The notes: generated from the letters alone by a model not told the origin. A stretch of 43,621 bases of DNA from Acidobacteriaceae bacterium (GCA_003139795.1 PLGM01000244.1:1-43621); one strand, 5' to 3'; positions 9,901-18,577 are shown, counted from the stretch's first letter. Numbers and translations: made by a program.

Positions 9901-10146
9901 CAGAAGATCGATGAGCGCCTGATGGGCGGAGGACGCTGGAAACGGCTCTTTCCGCAGTTCGAATATAGCCGCCAGGCACCAGGAGAACCGAGCCTTAGCC
10001 GCCGCCACACGGCCCACACCGTGCCCGCGGAGGTTCGGGTTCGCTCGCAGGTGGAAGTGGTTGCCGGCCTCGATGCGAAAGAGGCGCTGGAGGAAAGCCG
10101 CCGTTGCCTTCGTTGCGATCTGCGAGCCGCTGTGATTGCCGATTGA
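6985..10146 (+). CDS. HoxF/NuoF-like NADH-binding flavoprotein fused to a GltD-like FAD/NAD(P)H oxidoreductase
   Basis: A 1053-residue two-part flavoprotein. Residues 25-100 are a degenerate thioredoxin-like ferredoxin domain with only three Cys (GMGTCG, then GCFGSC). Residues about 150-560 are a NuoF/HoxF core: FMN loop GRGGAGFLTGNKW, CNADEGDPGAY, NADH site GAGAFVCGEETAL, and [4Fe-4S] ligands Cys488, Cys491, Cys494 and Cys534. After the HoxF-type motif RRCRAGVCQEL the usual C-terminal ferredoxin is replaced by a GltD-like module. That module has Cys-rich CENSCPL and GRVCQHPCDNRC, an FAD Rossmann motif GAGPTG from residue 679, and an NAD(P)H motif GGGNAAID from 809. It ends with RRCLRCDL. The fusion could link NADH, NADPH and ferredoxin pools. 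ATG 6985 follows GGGGAGG; an in-frame GTG lies one codon earlier. Confidence 0.93.
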   Translation: MPRIQDIGAFNAVRESGLAKLLPAIPRVAVGMGTCGRGNGAEEVYHALNEAIERSGQEVLLAPVGCFGSCFQEPLVNVRLPGAPLVMLRRVRANDAARILESLSNHGMPADLIYCKIEEWDHITGHVKFGQDYPEVPQWNAIPFFKGQKKIVLRNCGLINPEDIEEYIAVGGYQALYKVLIDGRGDSVIEQIKASRLRGRGGAGFLTGNKWDFLAKAKADAKYIVCNADEGDPGAYMNRNEIEGDPHSLLEGMIIGAYVMGATEGIVYVRAEYPLAVRRLSRAIEQAREYGLLGKNILDRGFNFDIELVQGAGAFVCGEETALIASLEGFAGRPHPRPPFPAQKGLWGKPTNINNVETWCNVAPIVSRGPAWFTETGSVKSPGTKVFSLVGKIQNTGLVEMPLGTPLRNFIYDIGEGAIAGRRVKAVQTGGPSGGCIPVEMLDTPVDYESLAQIGSIMGSGGMVVMDEDNCMVDVARYFVEFTHSESCGKCVPCRVGLDKALRLLNLITEGSGTSEHLSRLDELGRMIRECSLCGLGQTAPNPVLTTIRHFREEYEDHIMARRCRAGVCQELALSPCENSCPLRMNIPRFLELYQEGRLEDAFESVILDNPLPASTGRVCQHPCDNRCRRQSFDEVVNMREVHRFIADAIYQSDRFEPMVERVVARKLEPTGHKVAVAGAGPTGLTAAFYLALLGHDVTIFEERSEAGGMLRFAIPEYRLPKAVLRRELELIERTGVKMVFNTRVGFDLPLNEMASQFDAVFLSIGTWKESWLYLPGTELKGVYPALPFLESVAKQEKVHSGFRVAVIGGGNAAIDSARTMLRKGAGVTILYRRERNDMPAIDEEIQAAEDEGVRFVFLAAPHRILGDADGNVKAIEIVKTRLGEYDKSGRKRPIPTDEVQRFACDSVILAVGETFDLDFCRASGLELKEEGTIVVDRLSLETSRPGFYAGGDVITGASNVSNAMGGGKQAAQKIDERLMGGGRWKRLFPQFEYSRQAPGEPSLSRRHTAHTVPAEVRVRSQVEVVAGLDAKEALEESRRCLRCDLRAAVIAD

Positions 10147-10161
10147 GAAAGGAGCGCCGCA

Positions 10162-10890
10162 TTGCCGACCAAAACGATTTCCGTCCGAATTGATGGCGAA
10201 TTAGTGACCGCGCAGGAAGGGCAGTCGATCCTGGAAGCGGCCCGCGCCAACGGGAAGCAGATTCCGACGCTCTGCTATCTGAAGGGACTAAGCGCGGTGG
10301 GAGCCTGCCGGGTGTGCATTGTGGAGCTGGCGGGCACCGACCGGCTGCTCCCAGCCTGCACAACTCCCATCCAGGAGGGGATGTCGATCAAGACCACCTC
10401 GGCCAAGCTCACGCTTTACCGGCAGATGGCGGTCGAGCTTTTGCTGGTGGAGCGCAACCACATCTGCTCGGCATGCGTATCCAATAGTCATTGTGAGCTG
10501 CAGGCGCTGGCGCAATCGCTGGGCCTGACCCATGTGCGCTACTCCTACAACAATCCGCGCGTGCCGGTGGATATGACCCACCCTCGCTTTGTCCTCGATC
10601 ACAACCGGTGCATCCTGTGTACGCGCTGCGTGCGGGTATGCGCTGAAGTGGAAGGAGCGAATGTGTGGGAGGTTGCATCGCGCGGCATCTATTCCCGCAT
10701 CGTCAGCGATCTGAGGGAGGATTGGGGGCAAACGCGGAACTGCACCGGCTGCGGCAAGTGCGTCCAGGCATGTCCTACGGGAGCGCTTGCGGAAAAGGGC
10801 TTTTCAGTCCATGAAATGGTGAAGCAGAGCGATGGGGTCACCCGGTTGGCACTGCAGAGAGCGCACCAAGCGGGCAGTCCTTCCCGGTGA
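10162..10890 (+). CDS. HoxU-like iron-sulfur subunit (N-terminal NuoG type)
   Basis: A 242-residue ferredoxin-type protein. Residues 1-80 are a plant-type [2Fe-2S] domain, with Cys in CYLKGLSAVGACRVC and LPAC. It is followed by the His/Cys [4Fe-4S] motif HICSACVSNSHC of the NuoG/HoxU N-terminus. Two classic [4Fe-4S] motifs come next: CILCTRCVRVC and CTGCGKCVQACP. The molybdopterin-like domain of NuoG is absent, as in HoxU and in the BfuC subunits. It is soluble and cytoplasmic, and should carry electrons between the flavoprotein and ferredoxin or another partner. The TTG start is supported by AAAGGAG at 10148-10154, seven bases upstream, and by the expected N-terminus TKTISVRIDGEL. It lies 15 bp after the fusion gene. 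No hydrogenase genes follow. Confidence 0.92.
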   Translation: MPTKTISVRIDGELVTAQEGQSILEAARANGKQIPTLCYLKGLSAVGACRVCIVELAGTDRLLPACTTPIQEGMSIKTTSAKLTLYRQMAVELLLVERNHICSACVSNSHCELQALAQSLGLTHVRYSYNNPRVPVDMTHPRFVLDHNRCILCTRCVRVCAEVEGANVWEVASRGIYSRIVSDLREDWGQTRNCTGCGKCVQACPTGALAEKGFSVHEMVKQSDGVTRLALQRAHQAGSPSR

Positions 10891-11100
10891 GAGGTTACTG
10901 CTTTGCCTCTGGCGCGGAGTTTCGATCGGCCGTCTCCGCGCCTGGCGCTGCGCGGCTATCAGCTCGCTTCGGCCATTTGTTGGACCGCCGGTTCCAGATG
11001 ACTCCATGGTCTTTGTCGAGATGACATTCACGCTTGCAACCAATGCTGAGTGGCAATCGAGAGTTTATCCTGCACTCAGTAAGTTCCATGGAGGACCCGG

Positions 11101-14100
11101 ATGAGACTCTCTTTGATTTGCATTTCACTAGGTATGGCGGCTGCACTGGGGCTGAATGCCAGAGCTGACAATGATCCGGCCGCGCAGGTTGACCCATTGA
11201 TTGGGACCCAGGCCAATCAATTCAAGGACAATGGCAACACCTCGCCTGGCGCCACTCGACCCTTCGGCATGCTCTATTGGAGCCCCGATCCCGTCTCCGG
11301 CGACTATTACCGCTACGAGAAGCCAATAACCCGCGGCTTCAGCCTGACCCATATCAGTGGCCCGGGTTGTGGCACGCTTGGCGATGCGCCCTTGATGGTC
11401 ATCAAAGGCAAACTGCTGCAACTGCCCTTTGTCCGGACGGCTCCGATTCAAGCAGGCTTCCGGCATGAAGACGAAATTGCGGAGCCTGGATATTACTCAG
11501 TCAAATTGGATTCCGGCATCCGAGTGCAGCTAGCCGCGGCCTTGCGCTCCGGGCTTGCGGAGATAGACTTCCCCGCCGACGGCGACGTCCATACGCTCTT
11601 CGTCGATCTCAGCCGAAACCTGAGCCGGGTCACCGGCGCAGATGTCACGGTTCACGACGGCCGCATGACAGGCTCCGTGAAGAGCGCCGGCTTCTGCGGA
11701 ATGGAAGACAGCCATCGAATTTACTTCTCCTTTCAAACGGACGCCGCGCCCGAGAAGCAAGGGACCTTTTCCGAGGCTGGGTTCGCAGGCCCAGGATCGG
11801 CCGAGGGTCAGCGCACAGGAGGCTACCTTATATTTCCCGCCGGTACCCGCAAGGTGCATTTGAAGGTGGGTATCTCCTATGTCAGCGTCGCAAACGCCGA
11901 AGAGAATGCGGCAAATGAAATTCCCGGCTGGAAGTTTCAGGAGTTAAGGCAACAGGCACGAGACGAGTGGAATGATAAGCTCAGCCACATCGATGTTCAG
12001 GGAGGAAGTGAGAAGAGCCGTCGCGTCTTCTCGACGGCGCTCTACCACGCGCTGCTTCACCCGTCCGTCTTCAGCGACGCCAATGGCGAGTACATCGGAT
12101 TCGACGACAAGATTCACCATGTGGAAGAAGGACGTCTGCAGTACGCTAACTTCTCCGGATGGGATATCTATCGATGCCAGGTCGAGCTTCTGGCGATGCT
12201 GTTTCCCAAGCAGGCGAGCGATATTGCAGAGTCGCTGGTGAAGGATGCGGAGCAAGGCGGCGGCCTGCCTATCTGGCCGGTAGCCAACGACGAGAGCAGC
12301 GTGATGGTGGGCGATCCGTCCGATGCGATTCTGGCCGGGATCTACGCTTTCGGCGCGCGCGCCTTCGACACGAAAGAGGCATTGGAGTACATGCTGCGCG
12401 GGGCCGACAACCCGGACACGCGCGTGAGGCTATATCCAGAGCGTCCGCACCTGAAGGAGTTGCTGAGTCTGGGTTATATTCCGGAGAGCGAGTCGGCCCA
12501 GGGCTCCGCCTCGATAACTCTCGAGGATCAGAATGCGGACTTCGCGATCTCGCGAATGGCTGCGGCTCTCGGCGACAAATCGACCAGCGATCGCATGCTT
12601 GAGCGCTCCGCGAACTGGCAGAAGCTCTTTGATCCAGAGACAAGGTACATTCGTCCCAGAATGCCCGACGGCAGTTTCATGCAGAAGTTCACCAGTTCCA
12701 GCGCGGACGGTTTCGTTGAAGGGAACACCGCGCAGTATACGTGGATGGTGCCCTACGATCTGGAAGGGGTTGTGAAAGCAGTCGGTGGAGGCGATGCCGC
12801 GAAAAGCCGTCTGGACGACTACTTCAGCCAGTACGGAACCTGGAACGGCGGGCCGTATTTCTATATCAGCAATGAACCGAGCTTCGGGAATCCCTGGATC
12901 TACAACTGGACAGGACATCCATGGCGCGCGCAGGAAGTCGTCCGCAAGACGCTCACCGACCTGTTTACTTCGACGCCGGATGGTCTTCCGGGCAATGACG
13001 ATCTGGGCGCCACCTCCTCCTGGGCCGTCTTTGCTCAACTCGGCTTTTATCCTGAAATCCCAGGCGTGGGAGGACTCACGCTGAACAGTCCGACCTTTGC
13101 AAAGGTTACGCTCCAGCTGGGCGACAGGAAATTCGAAATCCTTGCTCCAGGAGCGCCGGCAAATCCCTATGTCAAAGAAGTAACTCTCGATGGGAAGCCA
13201 GTTACCAATTGGTGGATTCAATGGGATCAGGTAGCAAAGTCATCCCGTTTGCACTTCAAACTTTCGGCAGTACCGAACAAGGACGCTGGAGACCGGCCGC
13301 CGTCCTACCCGGCGAGTTCCAGGGATGGAGTGCAGGCTGACGCCATCCAATCCTATTTGCAACCGCTGGTGGACAACCACACGATCGCCGGGGCCGTGAC
13401 GCTGGTCGCGACCAAAGACGGCACGGCTTATTTGCAGGCTGCCGGCTTTCGCGACCTCTCGGCCAAGGCCCCGATGACCAGAGACGCCCTGTTCTGGATT
13501 GCTTCGACGTCGAAGCCGATGACTGCTACGGCGCTGATGATGCTCGTGGATGAGGGTAAAGTCAGTCTCAATGATCCAGTGGAAAAGTATCTCCCGGAAT
13601 TCAAAGGACAGATGGTGCGGCTGACCCACGCCGACTCGGCACATGAGCCACAAGGGGCATCGGGCGCGGGAACCCTTCCTCAGCTAGTGCCGGCGAACCA
13701 TCCCATTCTGGTACGGGAGATTCTGAGTCATACAAGCGGCCTGCCGTTTCGGTCGGCGGCTCAACCGGGCGCGCTGGACCTGATGCCTTTGAAAGATGCC
13801 GTGCGCAGTTTTGCCGCGGAGCCACTGATCTTTCAGCCGGGCACAGATTATTCGTACTCGAACGAAGGTCTGAATACGGCGGCGCGAATTATTGAAGTCG
13901 TGAGCGGGATTCCCTATGAACGATTCATGCAGGAGCGGCTTTTCGATCCGCTGGGGATGAAGGACACCACGTTCTGGCCCAGCCCCGAGCAGCTTCGGCG
14001 GCTTGCGAAAACGTACAAAGTGGATGCGCGAACGAAGGAACTGGTGGAGGTTCCCATCAGTCAGTTGACCTACCCGCTCGATGATAGGCAGGGTCGATAT

Positions 14101-14496
14101 CCAATGCCGGCCGGGGGTCTGTTCTCCACGGCTGAAGACGTTCAAAAGTTCTGCCGGATGATTCTGAATGGAGGCGCGCTCGATGGCAAGCGATACATTT
14201 CCCCGGAGGCGCTGCATGAGATGACCAGCAGGCAGAACGGGGGTCTGGGCGGAGGGAGTTATGGCTTTGGGTGGGCGGTATCCAGCAGCGGCTTCGGCCA
14301 TGGCGGCGCGTTCAAGAACGCGATGGAGATTGACCCGGCGAAGGGCCGGATATTGGTCTTCATGGTCCAACAGGATGGGCCCTGGGGGACAGCGGAAGGA
14401 GATGGAATCGTCTCCAGCCTGGAGCGGCTGGCGGATGACATGGCCGCTTCCCGCGCCACAGTTTCTAACCCCGGCGGAGCGGCGCTGAGGCCTTAA
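11101..14496 (+). CDS. GH92 alpha-mannosidase fused to a class C beta-lactamase-like serine hydrolase
   Basis: A 1131-residue secreted protein with a signal peptide (about residues 1-22, ending in LNARA). Residues about 28-725 form a complete GH92 domain: DPLIGT, NGNTSPGATRPFGML, HISGPGCGTLGDAP, the C-terminal lobe GPYFYISNEPS, and GNDDLGATSSW. GH92 enzymes are calcium-dependent exo-alpha-mannosidases. A short polar linker leads to a class C serine hydrolase (about 745-1131) with Ser802-x-x-Lys805 (STSK), Tyr919-Ser-Asn921 (YSN) and His1067-Gly-Gly (HGG). Such domains are esterases, D-aminopeptidases or beta-lactamases. GH92 normally ends where the linker starts, so this is a true two-enzyme fusion. 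GGAGG precedes the ATG. It faces the TonB receptor gene convergently across a terminator and is probably periplasmic or on the cell surface. Confidence 0.92.
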   Translation: MRLSLICISLGMAAALGLNARADNDPAAQVDPLIGTQANQFKDNGNTSPGATRPFGMLYWSPDPVSGDYYRYEKPITRGFSLTHISGPGCGTLGDAPLMVIKGKLLQLPFVRTAPIQAGFRHEDEIAEPGYYSVKLDSGIRVQLAAALRSGLAEIDFPADGDVHTLFVDLSRNLSRVTGADVTVHDGRMTGSVKSAGFCGMEDSHRIYFSFQTDAAPEKQGTFSEAGFAGPGSAEGQRTGGYLIFPAGTRKVHLKVGISYVSVANAEENAANEIPGWKFQELRQQARDEWNDKLSHIDVQGGSEKSRRVFSTALYHALLHPSVFSDANGEYIGFDDKIHHVEEGRLQYANFSGWDIYRCQVELLAMLFPKQASDIAESLVKDAEQGGGLPIWPVANDESSVMVGDPSDAILAGIYAFGARAFDTKEALEYMLRGADNPDTRVRLYPERPHLKELLSLGYIPESESAQGSASITLEDQNADFAISRMAAALGDKSTSDRMLERSANWQKLFDPETRYIRPRMPDGSFMQKFTSSSADGFVEGNTAQYTWMVPYDLEGVVKAVGGGDAAKSRLDDYFSQYGTWNGGPYFYISNEPSFGNPWIYNWTGHPWRAQEVVRKTLTDLFTSTPDGLPGNDDLGATSSWAVFAQLGFYPEIPGVGGLTLNSPTFAKVTLQLGDRKFEILAPGAPANPYVKEVTLDGKPVTNWWIQWDQVAKSSRLHFKLSAVPNKDAGDRPPSYPASSRDGVQADAIQSYLQPLVDNHTIAGAVTLVATKDGTAYLQAAGFRDLSAKAPMTRDALFWIASTSKPMTATALMMLVDEGKVSLNDPVEKYLPEFKGQMVRLTHADSAHEPQGASGAGTLPQLVPANHPILVREILSHTSGLPFRSAAQPGALDLMPLKDAVRSFAAEPLIFQPGTDYSYSNEGLNTAARIIEVVSGIPYERFMQERLFDPLGMKDTTFWPSPEQLRRLAKTYKVDARTKELVEVPISQLTYPLDDRQGRYPMPAGGLFSTAEDVQKFCRMILNGGALDGKRYISPEALHEMTSRQNGGLGGGSYGFGWAVSSSGFGHGGAFKNAMEIDPAKGRILVFMVQQDGPWGTAEGDGIVSSLERLADDMAASRATVSNPGGAALRP

Positions 14497-14540
14497 GGTC
14501 TGAGGGGTGCGCAGCGAAGTGCCGCAGTCATGGAATGTGG

Positions 14541-14572
14541 CAGGCAAGCGGCCTTTCATGCCCGCTTGCCTG
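14541..14572. terminator. bidirectional intrinsic terminator
   Basis: A perfect 11-bp inverted repeat, CAGGCAAGCGG (14541-14551) and CCGCTTGCCTG (14562-14572), encloses a 10-base loop and is followed by TTTGACTTT. It lies between two converging stop codons: the GH92 fusion ends at 14496 and the TonB receptor gene ends at 14585. It therefore probably ends transcription from both sides. Confidence 0.8.
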
Positions 14573-14584
14573 TTTGACTTTGAA

Positions 14585-17500
14585 TCAGAATGTGAACTTC
14601 GATCCGAACTGGAATTGGCGCGGGGTGTTTGAGTCGCTGAGGATCTGGCCGAAATTCACAAAGCCGGAGGAGGGCGAGCTCACACTCGGCCCCGCGAACT
14701 GCGCCTTGTTGGCGACGTTGTAGGAGGAGATCTCGAAACGCAGGTTCTTCTCTTTTCCGATGGTGAAACTCTTGAACAGAGAAAGGTCCAGATCCTGGGC
14801 TCCCATGGTGCGGACGTTGTCAAGATAGTCTGGAGCGGTTCCCGCGACAAAGCCACTTGCGGGCGTGGTGAAGCAGTTGGGGAGGAACCACTGGGCGGCC
14901 GTATGGGGCGCTCCCTGGCTGGGATTGCAGACCATATCGGTGCGCTGATTGAAGTTGACGGCAAGCGGCGAACCGGAGCCCGGGGAGTTGATAGGAATGC
15001 CGTCGCTCAGATAGGCAATTCCATTGATGGTCCAACCGCCCAGAACTGCATTGCCGGGCCCGTTGAGGCTAAGCAGGCGGCCTTTGCCGACGGGCAGATC
15101 GTAGGAGGCTTGCCAGGTGAACTGGAATTTGACTTCCTGGGGGCTGACGGAGTGTTCGAGGTTCATGTTCTTCCAGTCCTGGGGCGAACCGTTGTGGGAG
15201 CCGACAAAGCCGAGCGGAGGCTGGCTGTCGTCGGTGATGAGCTTGGCCCAGGTGAAAGAAACCAGCGTCGTGAAGTGATTGGAGAGGCGCTTCTCCAGCT
15301 TGGTTTGCAGGGAACTGTAATCGGAGTCGCCGCCGGGATAGCCATGGACGCCGACCCCGCTGCCTCCGGGATATCCGCCGCTGCTGAATTGCGGAAATTC
15401 CTGGAGAGAAAACCACAGCGGCACGGTGGCTTGACCATAATATGTGTTTGTCGATGGCAGAATTGCGGCCCACTGGTTGGGCACCATGGTGTTGACGAGG
15501 GCACCCTGGTAACTGGCGATGGTGCCCAGATCGAGCTGGTTCAGATCGACTCCGCCGAGCGGGAGGAACAGGCCCCTGCTGCCGACGTAACCGGCAGCGA
15601 GATGGAAACCATGGGAGAGATCCACATCCCAACCGAAGTTGAAGTTATAGGTGAGCTGCGTGCGCTGCGAGTGGAGCATGGTGCTCAGCCCGGAGCCAAG
15701 GTTGGTGGCCAAACCCTGCGACGAGCCGATGATTTGAACGACGCCCGCCGGGAATGGGTTGCTGAGCGAGTATGGCGCCATGGGGCTGGGGGCGGGTCCG
15801 CCGGAAAAGTTTGGATCCAGGCTACTGCCGAATAGCACCGAGTTACCCTGGCCGCCGCCATCGAATGTCTCTGTGTTCCCATCGTTGTTCCAGTTAGTGG
15901 CATTCCAGTTGGTGGCAGAAGAGAAGCCATCGCTGTCTTGCCCGGCGCCGCTGACCATCTGCGCGCTGGGGCCGTAGTAGAAGCCGGCGCCACCGTGGAA
16001 GACGATGTCCTTTGAAGGCTGCCAGGCAAAACCGAACCGGGGGCTGAAGTCCTTCATATTGGTTGTGAAGGGAGAGCGGTTGCCAGAGGTTGCAAAGACC
16101 TCGCCGCCTGTAAACGATACGCCGTTGCTGGAGCCCTGCGCCGTGGGATCGAAGTATTCCAGCCGGTTATGGCGCTCCGTCTTGCCACCGAAGATATCCC
16201 AGCGCAGCCCCGCTGTAAAGGTGAGCGAAGGGGTGAGATGGTAAGTGTCCTGAACAAAAGCCGCATAGTACGGATTTGCCGACGCGAGGAAGAGGTCCTT
16301 GGTGAAGTTGGTCGATTCACTGCCCGGCGCCGTTCCCATGCCGAGGAGGAAGGAAGCGAAGTCGCTGCCTCCAACAGGGACAGGTGCATTTGTGGTCTGG
16401 TCGGTGGCAGAAAAGTCGAAGTAGTAGTTACCGGAGGGGAAAGGAGGCTGGCCGACATTCATGAAGCGCTTCATATATTCGAAGCCGGCGCCGATCTCGT
16501 GCTTGCCCTTGACCTTGGTGAGGCTGGCGATGACGTCGCTGTTTTCGCTGGCGTACTGAAAGGTGTTATAGCAGCAGGTGCCGCCGATGGCTCCGCCCAC
16601 ATCGTCGAAGTTCATGAGGGGCAGGTTTTTGTAGACTTGCTGCGCGGCCAGGGAGGAGGGAAATCCCAGCGAGGTGATGTCGAATCCAACTTGCGCAGGG
16701 TCGCCTCCCTGATTTTCATAGTGGCGGGTGAAGGAATAGCGCAACTGCAGAACGGTGGTTGGGCTCAGGGTGAGGTCGTCCGCGACGATCGCGTTGCGCG
16801 CGTTGGTCACATTCTGGGCGTAATTCGGATCCCACATGTTGCCAAAAGCGTTGAAGGTCGCATTGGAGGTCCGGGAAAAGGAGAAGCGGCCGAAGATGCG
16901 CTGCCGTTCGCTCTTGTAGTAGTCCATGCGAACGTCGAACTTTTGTCCGGTAGTGGGGTCCAGGCCGGGAAGATAGAGGTTGTTGATGGCGCCGTAGGGG
17001 GATGCGGCCGTTATCGCTTCGCAGGTGTCTGGGCTCGGCTTGTTGCACTTGGGAAACATGGAGAGATATTTCAGCGCGATGGGATTGGGGTTGGTAATTA
17101 TGTTGCCTGGTATTGGTTGGCGCGTTCCGTCCGGATTGTCGGGGACCGTCGGGTCGTATATGGTATAGGCGTCCGCGGAAAAGTCACCCGTCCGCTCCGC
17201 GGTGGTGGGAACAGAGAAGAAGGCCGCATCGAACTGCGCCTGCTGCGTCGCTTCGTAGTCGCCAAAGAAGAAGAGCTTCTTGCGCAGGATGGGGCCGCTG
17301 ATGGAACCGCCTTCCTGATAGCGATGAAAGTCAAGTGGCTTGTTGGCGGTGCCGTTGGCCAACTGGCTTTGCTTGAGGAAGTAATCGTTGGCGGCGAGAA
17401 TGTCCGGCCGGAAAACTCCGAAGGCGTCGCCATGGAAGCTGTCACCGCCGGACTTGCTGGCCAGGCTGATAACGCCCGCGCCTCCGCTCTGGTAAGAGGC

Positions 17501-18259
17501 CGGCGTGTTCTGGGTTTCGACGCGGTATTCGTCCACGCCGTCTTCAGGAATCTCCGACATGGGGATGATGGCAGCGATATTGTTTTCCGCAATCCCCAGC
17601 GGGCTACCGTCGAGCATGTAATACACAGACCCGAGGACGGCGCCATTGATGCTGTACGAGGAGACATCGACACCGGGCCGCCCACTCGAGATGTTATTGA
17701 GCTGCACCGAGTCGCCCGAGTTTGGCGAGCCGTTGGCCGGGGTAACGCCGGCGCTCAGTTGCACCAGGTCATAGACATTGCGCGTAAGCAAGGGGACGCG
17801 ATCGATGGTTTCGGCGCCGATGAGCTGGCCGACGGTGGAGTTGCTGGTATCGACGATATCGACGGTCTGCGAGACGGTGACCGTATCAGAGACCTTGCCC
17901 ACTTGAAGCGCCACATTCACGACGCTCACCTGGTCCACACTGACGGTCACATTATCCCTGGCGACGCTTTCAAACCCAGTGCTGGAGGCCGTAATTTCAT
18001 AGGAACCGGGATTGAGCGAGACAAAGGAGTACAAGCCCGCGCCGGTCGCCACGGTGGATTGCGCGATCCCTGTTGCGTGGTCGAGCGCGGTCACTTTGGC
18101 GCCGGGGACCAGCGCACCCGTGGGGTCCGTGATGGTGCCACTGATGCTACCCCGGCCGGCCTGGGCCCAGGCGGCTGTACCGGCCGCCAGGAGAAGCATC
18201 AAGAGACAGAGGAAAATGCGCAGGAATGAGGTACTTGCTTTGGTGTTCATTTTGGCCAT
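14585..18259 (-). CDS. TonB-dependent receptor, Oar-like, with N-terminal carboxypeptidase-regulatory domain
   Basis: A 1224-residue outer membrane protein. A signal peptide (hydrophobic core FLCLLMLLLAAGTAAWAQA) precedes a carboxypeptidase-regulatory-like beta-sandwich (about residues 34-122: GSISGTITDPTGALVPGAKVT, then GLYSFVSLNPGSYEITA). Next come a plug domain (from about 125: VGQLIGAETIDRVPLLTRNVYDLVQLSAG) and a very large barrel. The chain ends in KFTF, the C-terminal Phe expected for BAM-assembled barrels. Proteins of this type are abundant in Acidobacteriota and are thought to import large substrates such as oligosaccharides. A TTGACA-type promoter and a LacI-type operator lie directly upstream. 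The same operator occurs before the GH2 gene, so it is very likely controlled by the neighbouring LacI regulator. Confidence 0.95.
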   Translation of the reverse strand: MAKMNTKASTSFLRIFLCLLMLLLAAGTAAWAQAGRGSISGTITDPTGALVPGAKVTALDHATGIAQSTVATGAGLYSFVSLNPGSYEITASSTGFESVARDNVTVSVDQVSVVNVALQVGKVSDTVTVSQTVDIVDTSNSTVGQLIGAETIDRVPLLTRNVYDLVQLSAGVTPANGSPNSGDSVQLNNISSGRPGVDVSSYSINGAVLGSVYYMLDGSPLGIAENNIAAIIPMSEIPEDGVDEYRVETQNTPASYQSGGAGVISLASKSGGDSFHGDAFGVFRPDILAANDYFLKQSQLANGTANKPLDFHRYQEGGSISGPILRKKLFFFGDYEATQQAQFDAAFFSVPTTAERTGDFSADAYTIYDPTVPDNPDGTRQPIPGNIITNPNPIALKYLSMFPKCNKPSPDTCEAITAASPYGAINNLYLPGLDPTTGQKFDVRMDYYKSERQRIFGRFSFSRTSNATFNAFGNMWDPNYAQNVTNARNAIVADDLTLSPTTVLQLRYSFTRHYENQGGDPAQVGFDITSLGFPSSLAAQQVYKNLPLMNFDDVGGAIGGTCCYNTFQYASENSDVIASLTKVKGKHEIGAGFEYMKRFMNVGQPPFPSGNYYFDFSATDQTTNAPVPVGGSDFASFLLGMGTAPGSESTNFTKDLFLASANPYYAAFVQDTYHLTPSLTFTAGLRWDIFGGKTERHNRLEYFDPTAQGSSNGVSFTGGEVFATSGNRSPFTTNMKDFSPRFGFAWQPSKDIVFHGGAGFYYGPSAQMVSGAGQDSDGFSSATNWNATNWNNDGNTETFDGGGQGNSVLFGSSLDPNFSGGPAPSPMAPYSLSNPFPAGVVQIIGSSQGLATNLGSGLSTMLHSQRTQLTYNFNFGWDVDLSHGFHLAAGYVGSRGLFLPLGGVDLNQLDLGTIASYQGALVNTMVPNQWAAILPSTNTYYGQATVPLWFSLQEFPQFSSGGYPGGSGVGVHGYPGGDSDYSSLQTKLEKRLSNHFTTLVSFTWAKLITDDSQPPLGFVGSHNGSPQDWKNMNLEHSVSPQEVKFQFTWQASYDLPVGKGRLLSLNGPGNAVLGGWTINGIAYLSDGIPINSPGSGSPLAVNFNQRTDMVCNPSQGAPHTAAQWFLPNCFTTPASGFVAGTAPDYLDNVRTMGAQDLDLSLFKSFTIGKEKNLRFEISSYNVANKAQFAGPSVSSPSSGFVNFGQILSDSNTPRQFQFGSKFTF

Positions 18260-18279
18260 CTCCCATCAAAATGTTGACA

Positions 18280-18293
18280 TTCAAACGATTGAA
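18280..18293. promoter_or_regulatory. LacI-family operator, copy 1 (TonB receptor promoter)
   Basis: TTCAAACGATTGAA, a near-perfect palindrome with the central CG typical of LacI-family sites. Flanking bases extend the arms to 16 bp (A...T). It lies 12 bases downstream of the predicted -10 box of the receptor gene and 20 bases before its start codon, where a bound repressor would block transcription. An identical 14-mer is at 19720-19733. Confidence 0.85.
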
Positions 18294-18305
18294 TAGTAAA
18301 AAGCA

Positions 18306-18334
18306 AATTTAGGAGCAAATTTTTCGCGTGTCAA
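18306..18334 (-). promoter_or_regulatory. sigma70-type promoter of the TonB receptor gene
   Basis: Reading the minus strand, TTGACA (18329-18334) is separated by exactly 17 bases from TAAATT (18306-18311), which matches the -10 consensus at four of six positions. Transcription would start at about the edge of the operator at 18280-18293. Confidence 0.65.
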
Positions 18335-18577
18335 GGGAAAAAATCGGAAGGCGCCGGTTTTTGTGTCGTTTGCCGTTGTGGCGGAATTGGGCACGGCGGC
18401 GGGGATGGGCCAGGGGACTGCTTGTCTGGGAATGCCGGTTGGGCCCGGGGGGATGGGTTATCGGCAAACTGCTGGACGCGCATCGACAAGGCAGGTTGCG
18501 CTTGGGGGCTGGAGTGGAAGGGCGCACAGCCATGGGCCGCTTGAGACTGAGGGCAGCAACGCGCGGGAGGAAAAGAG

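Noticed and set aside
6446..10890. Annotation as bidirectional hydrogenase or as complex I
   Set aside because: HoxY/HoxH are absent, the HoxU-like protein lacks the long NuoG C-terminus, and no membrane NDH-1 subunits are present. The GltD fusion also differs from both.
16169..18229. 686-codon plus-strand open frame opposite the TonB receptor
   Set aside because: The antisense strand encodes a complete receptor with signal peptide, plug and C-terminal Phe. The plus frame has no recognisable domain.
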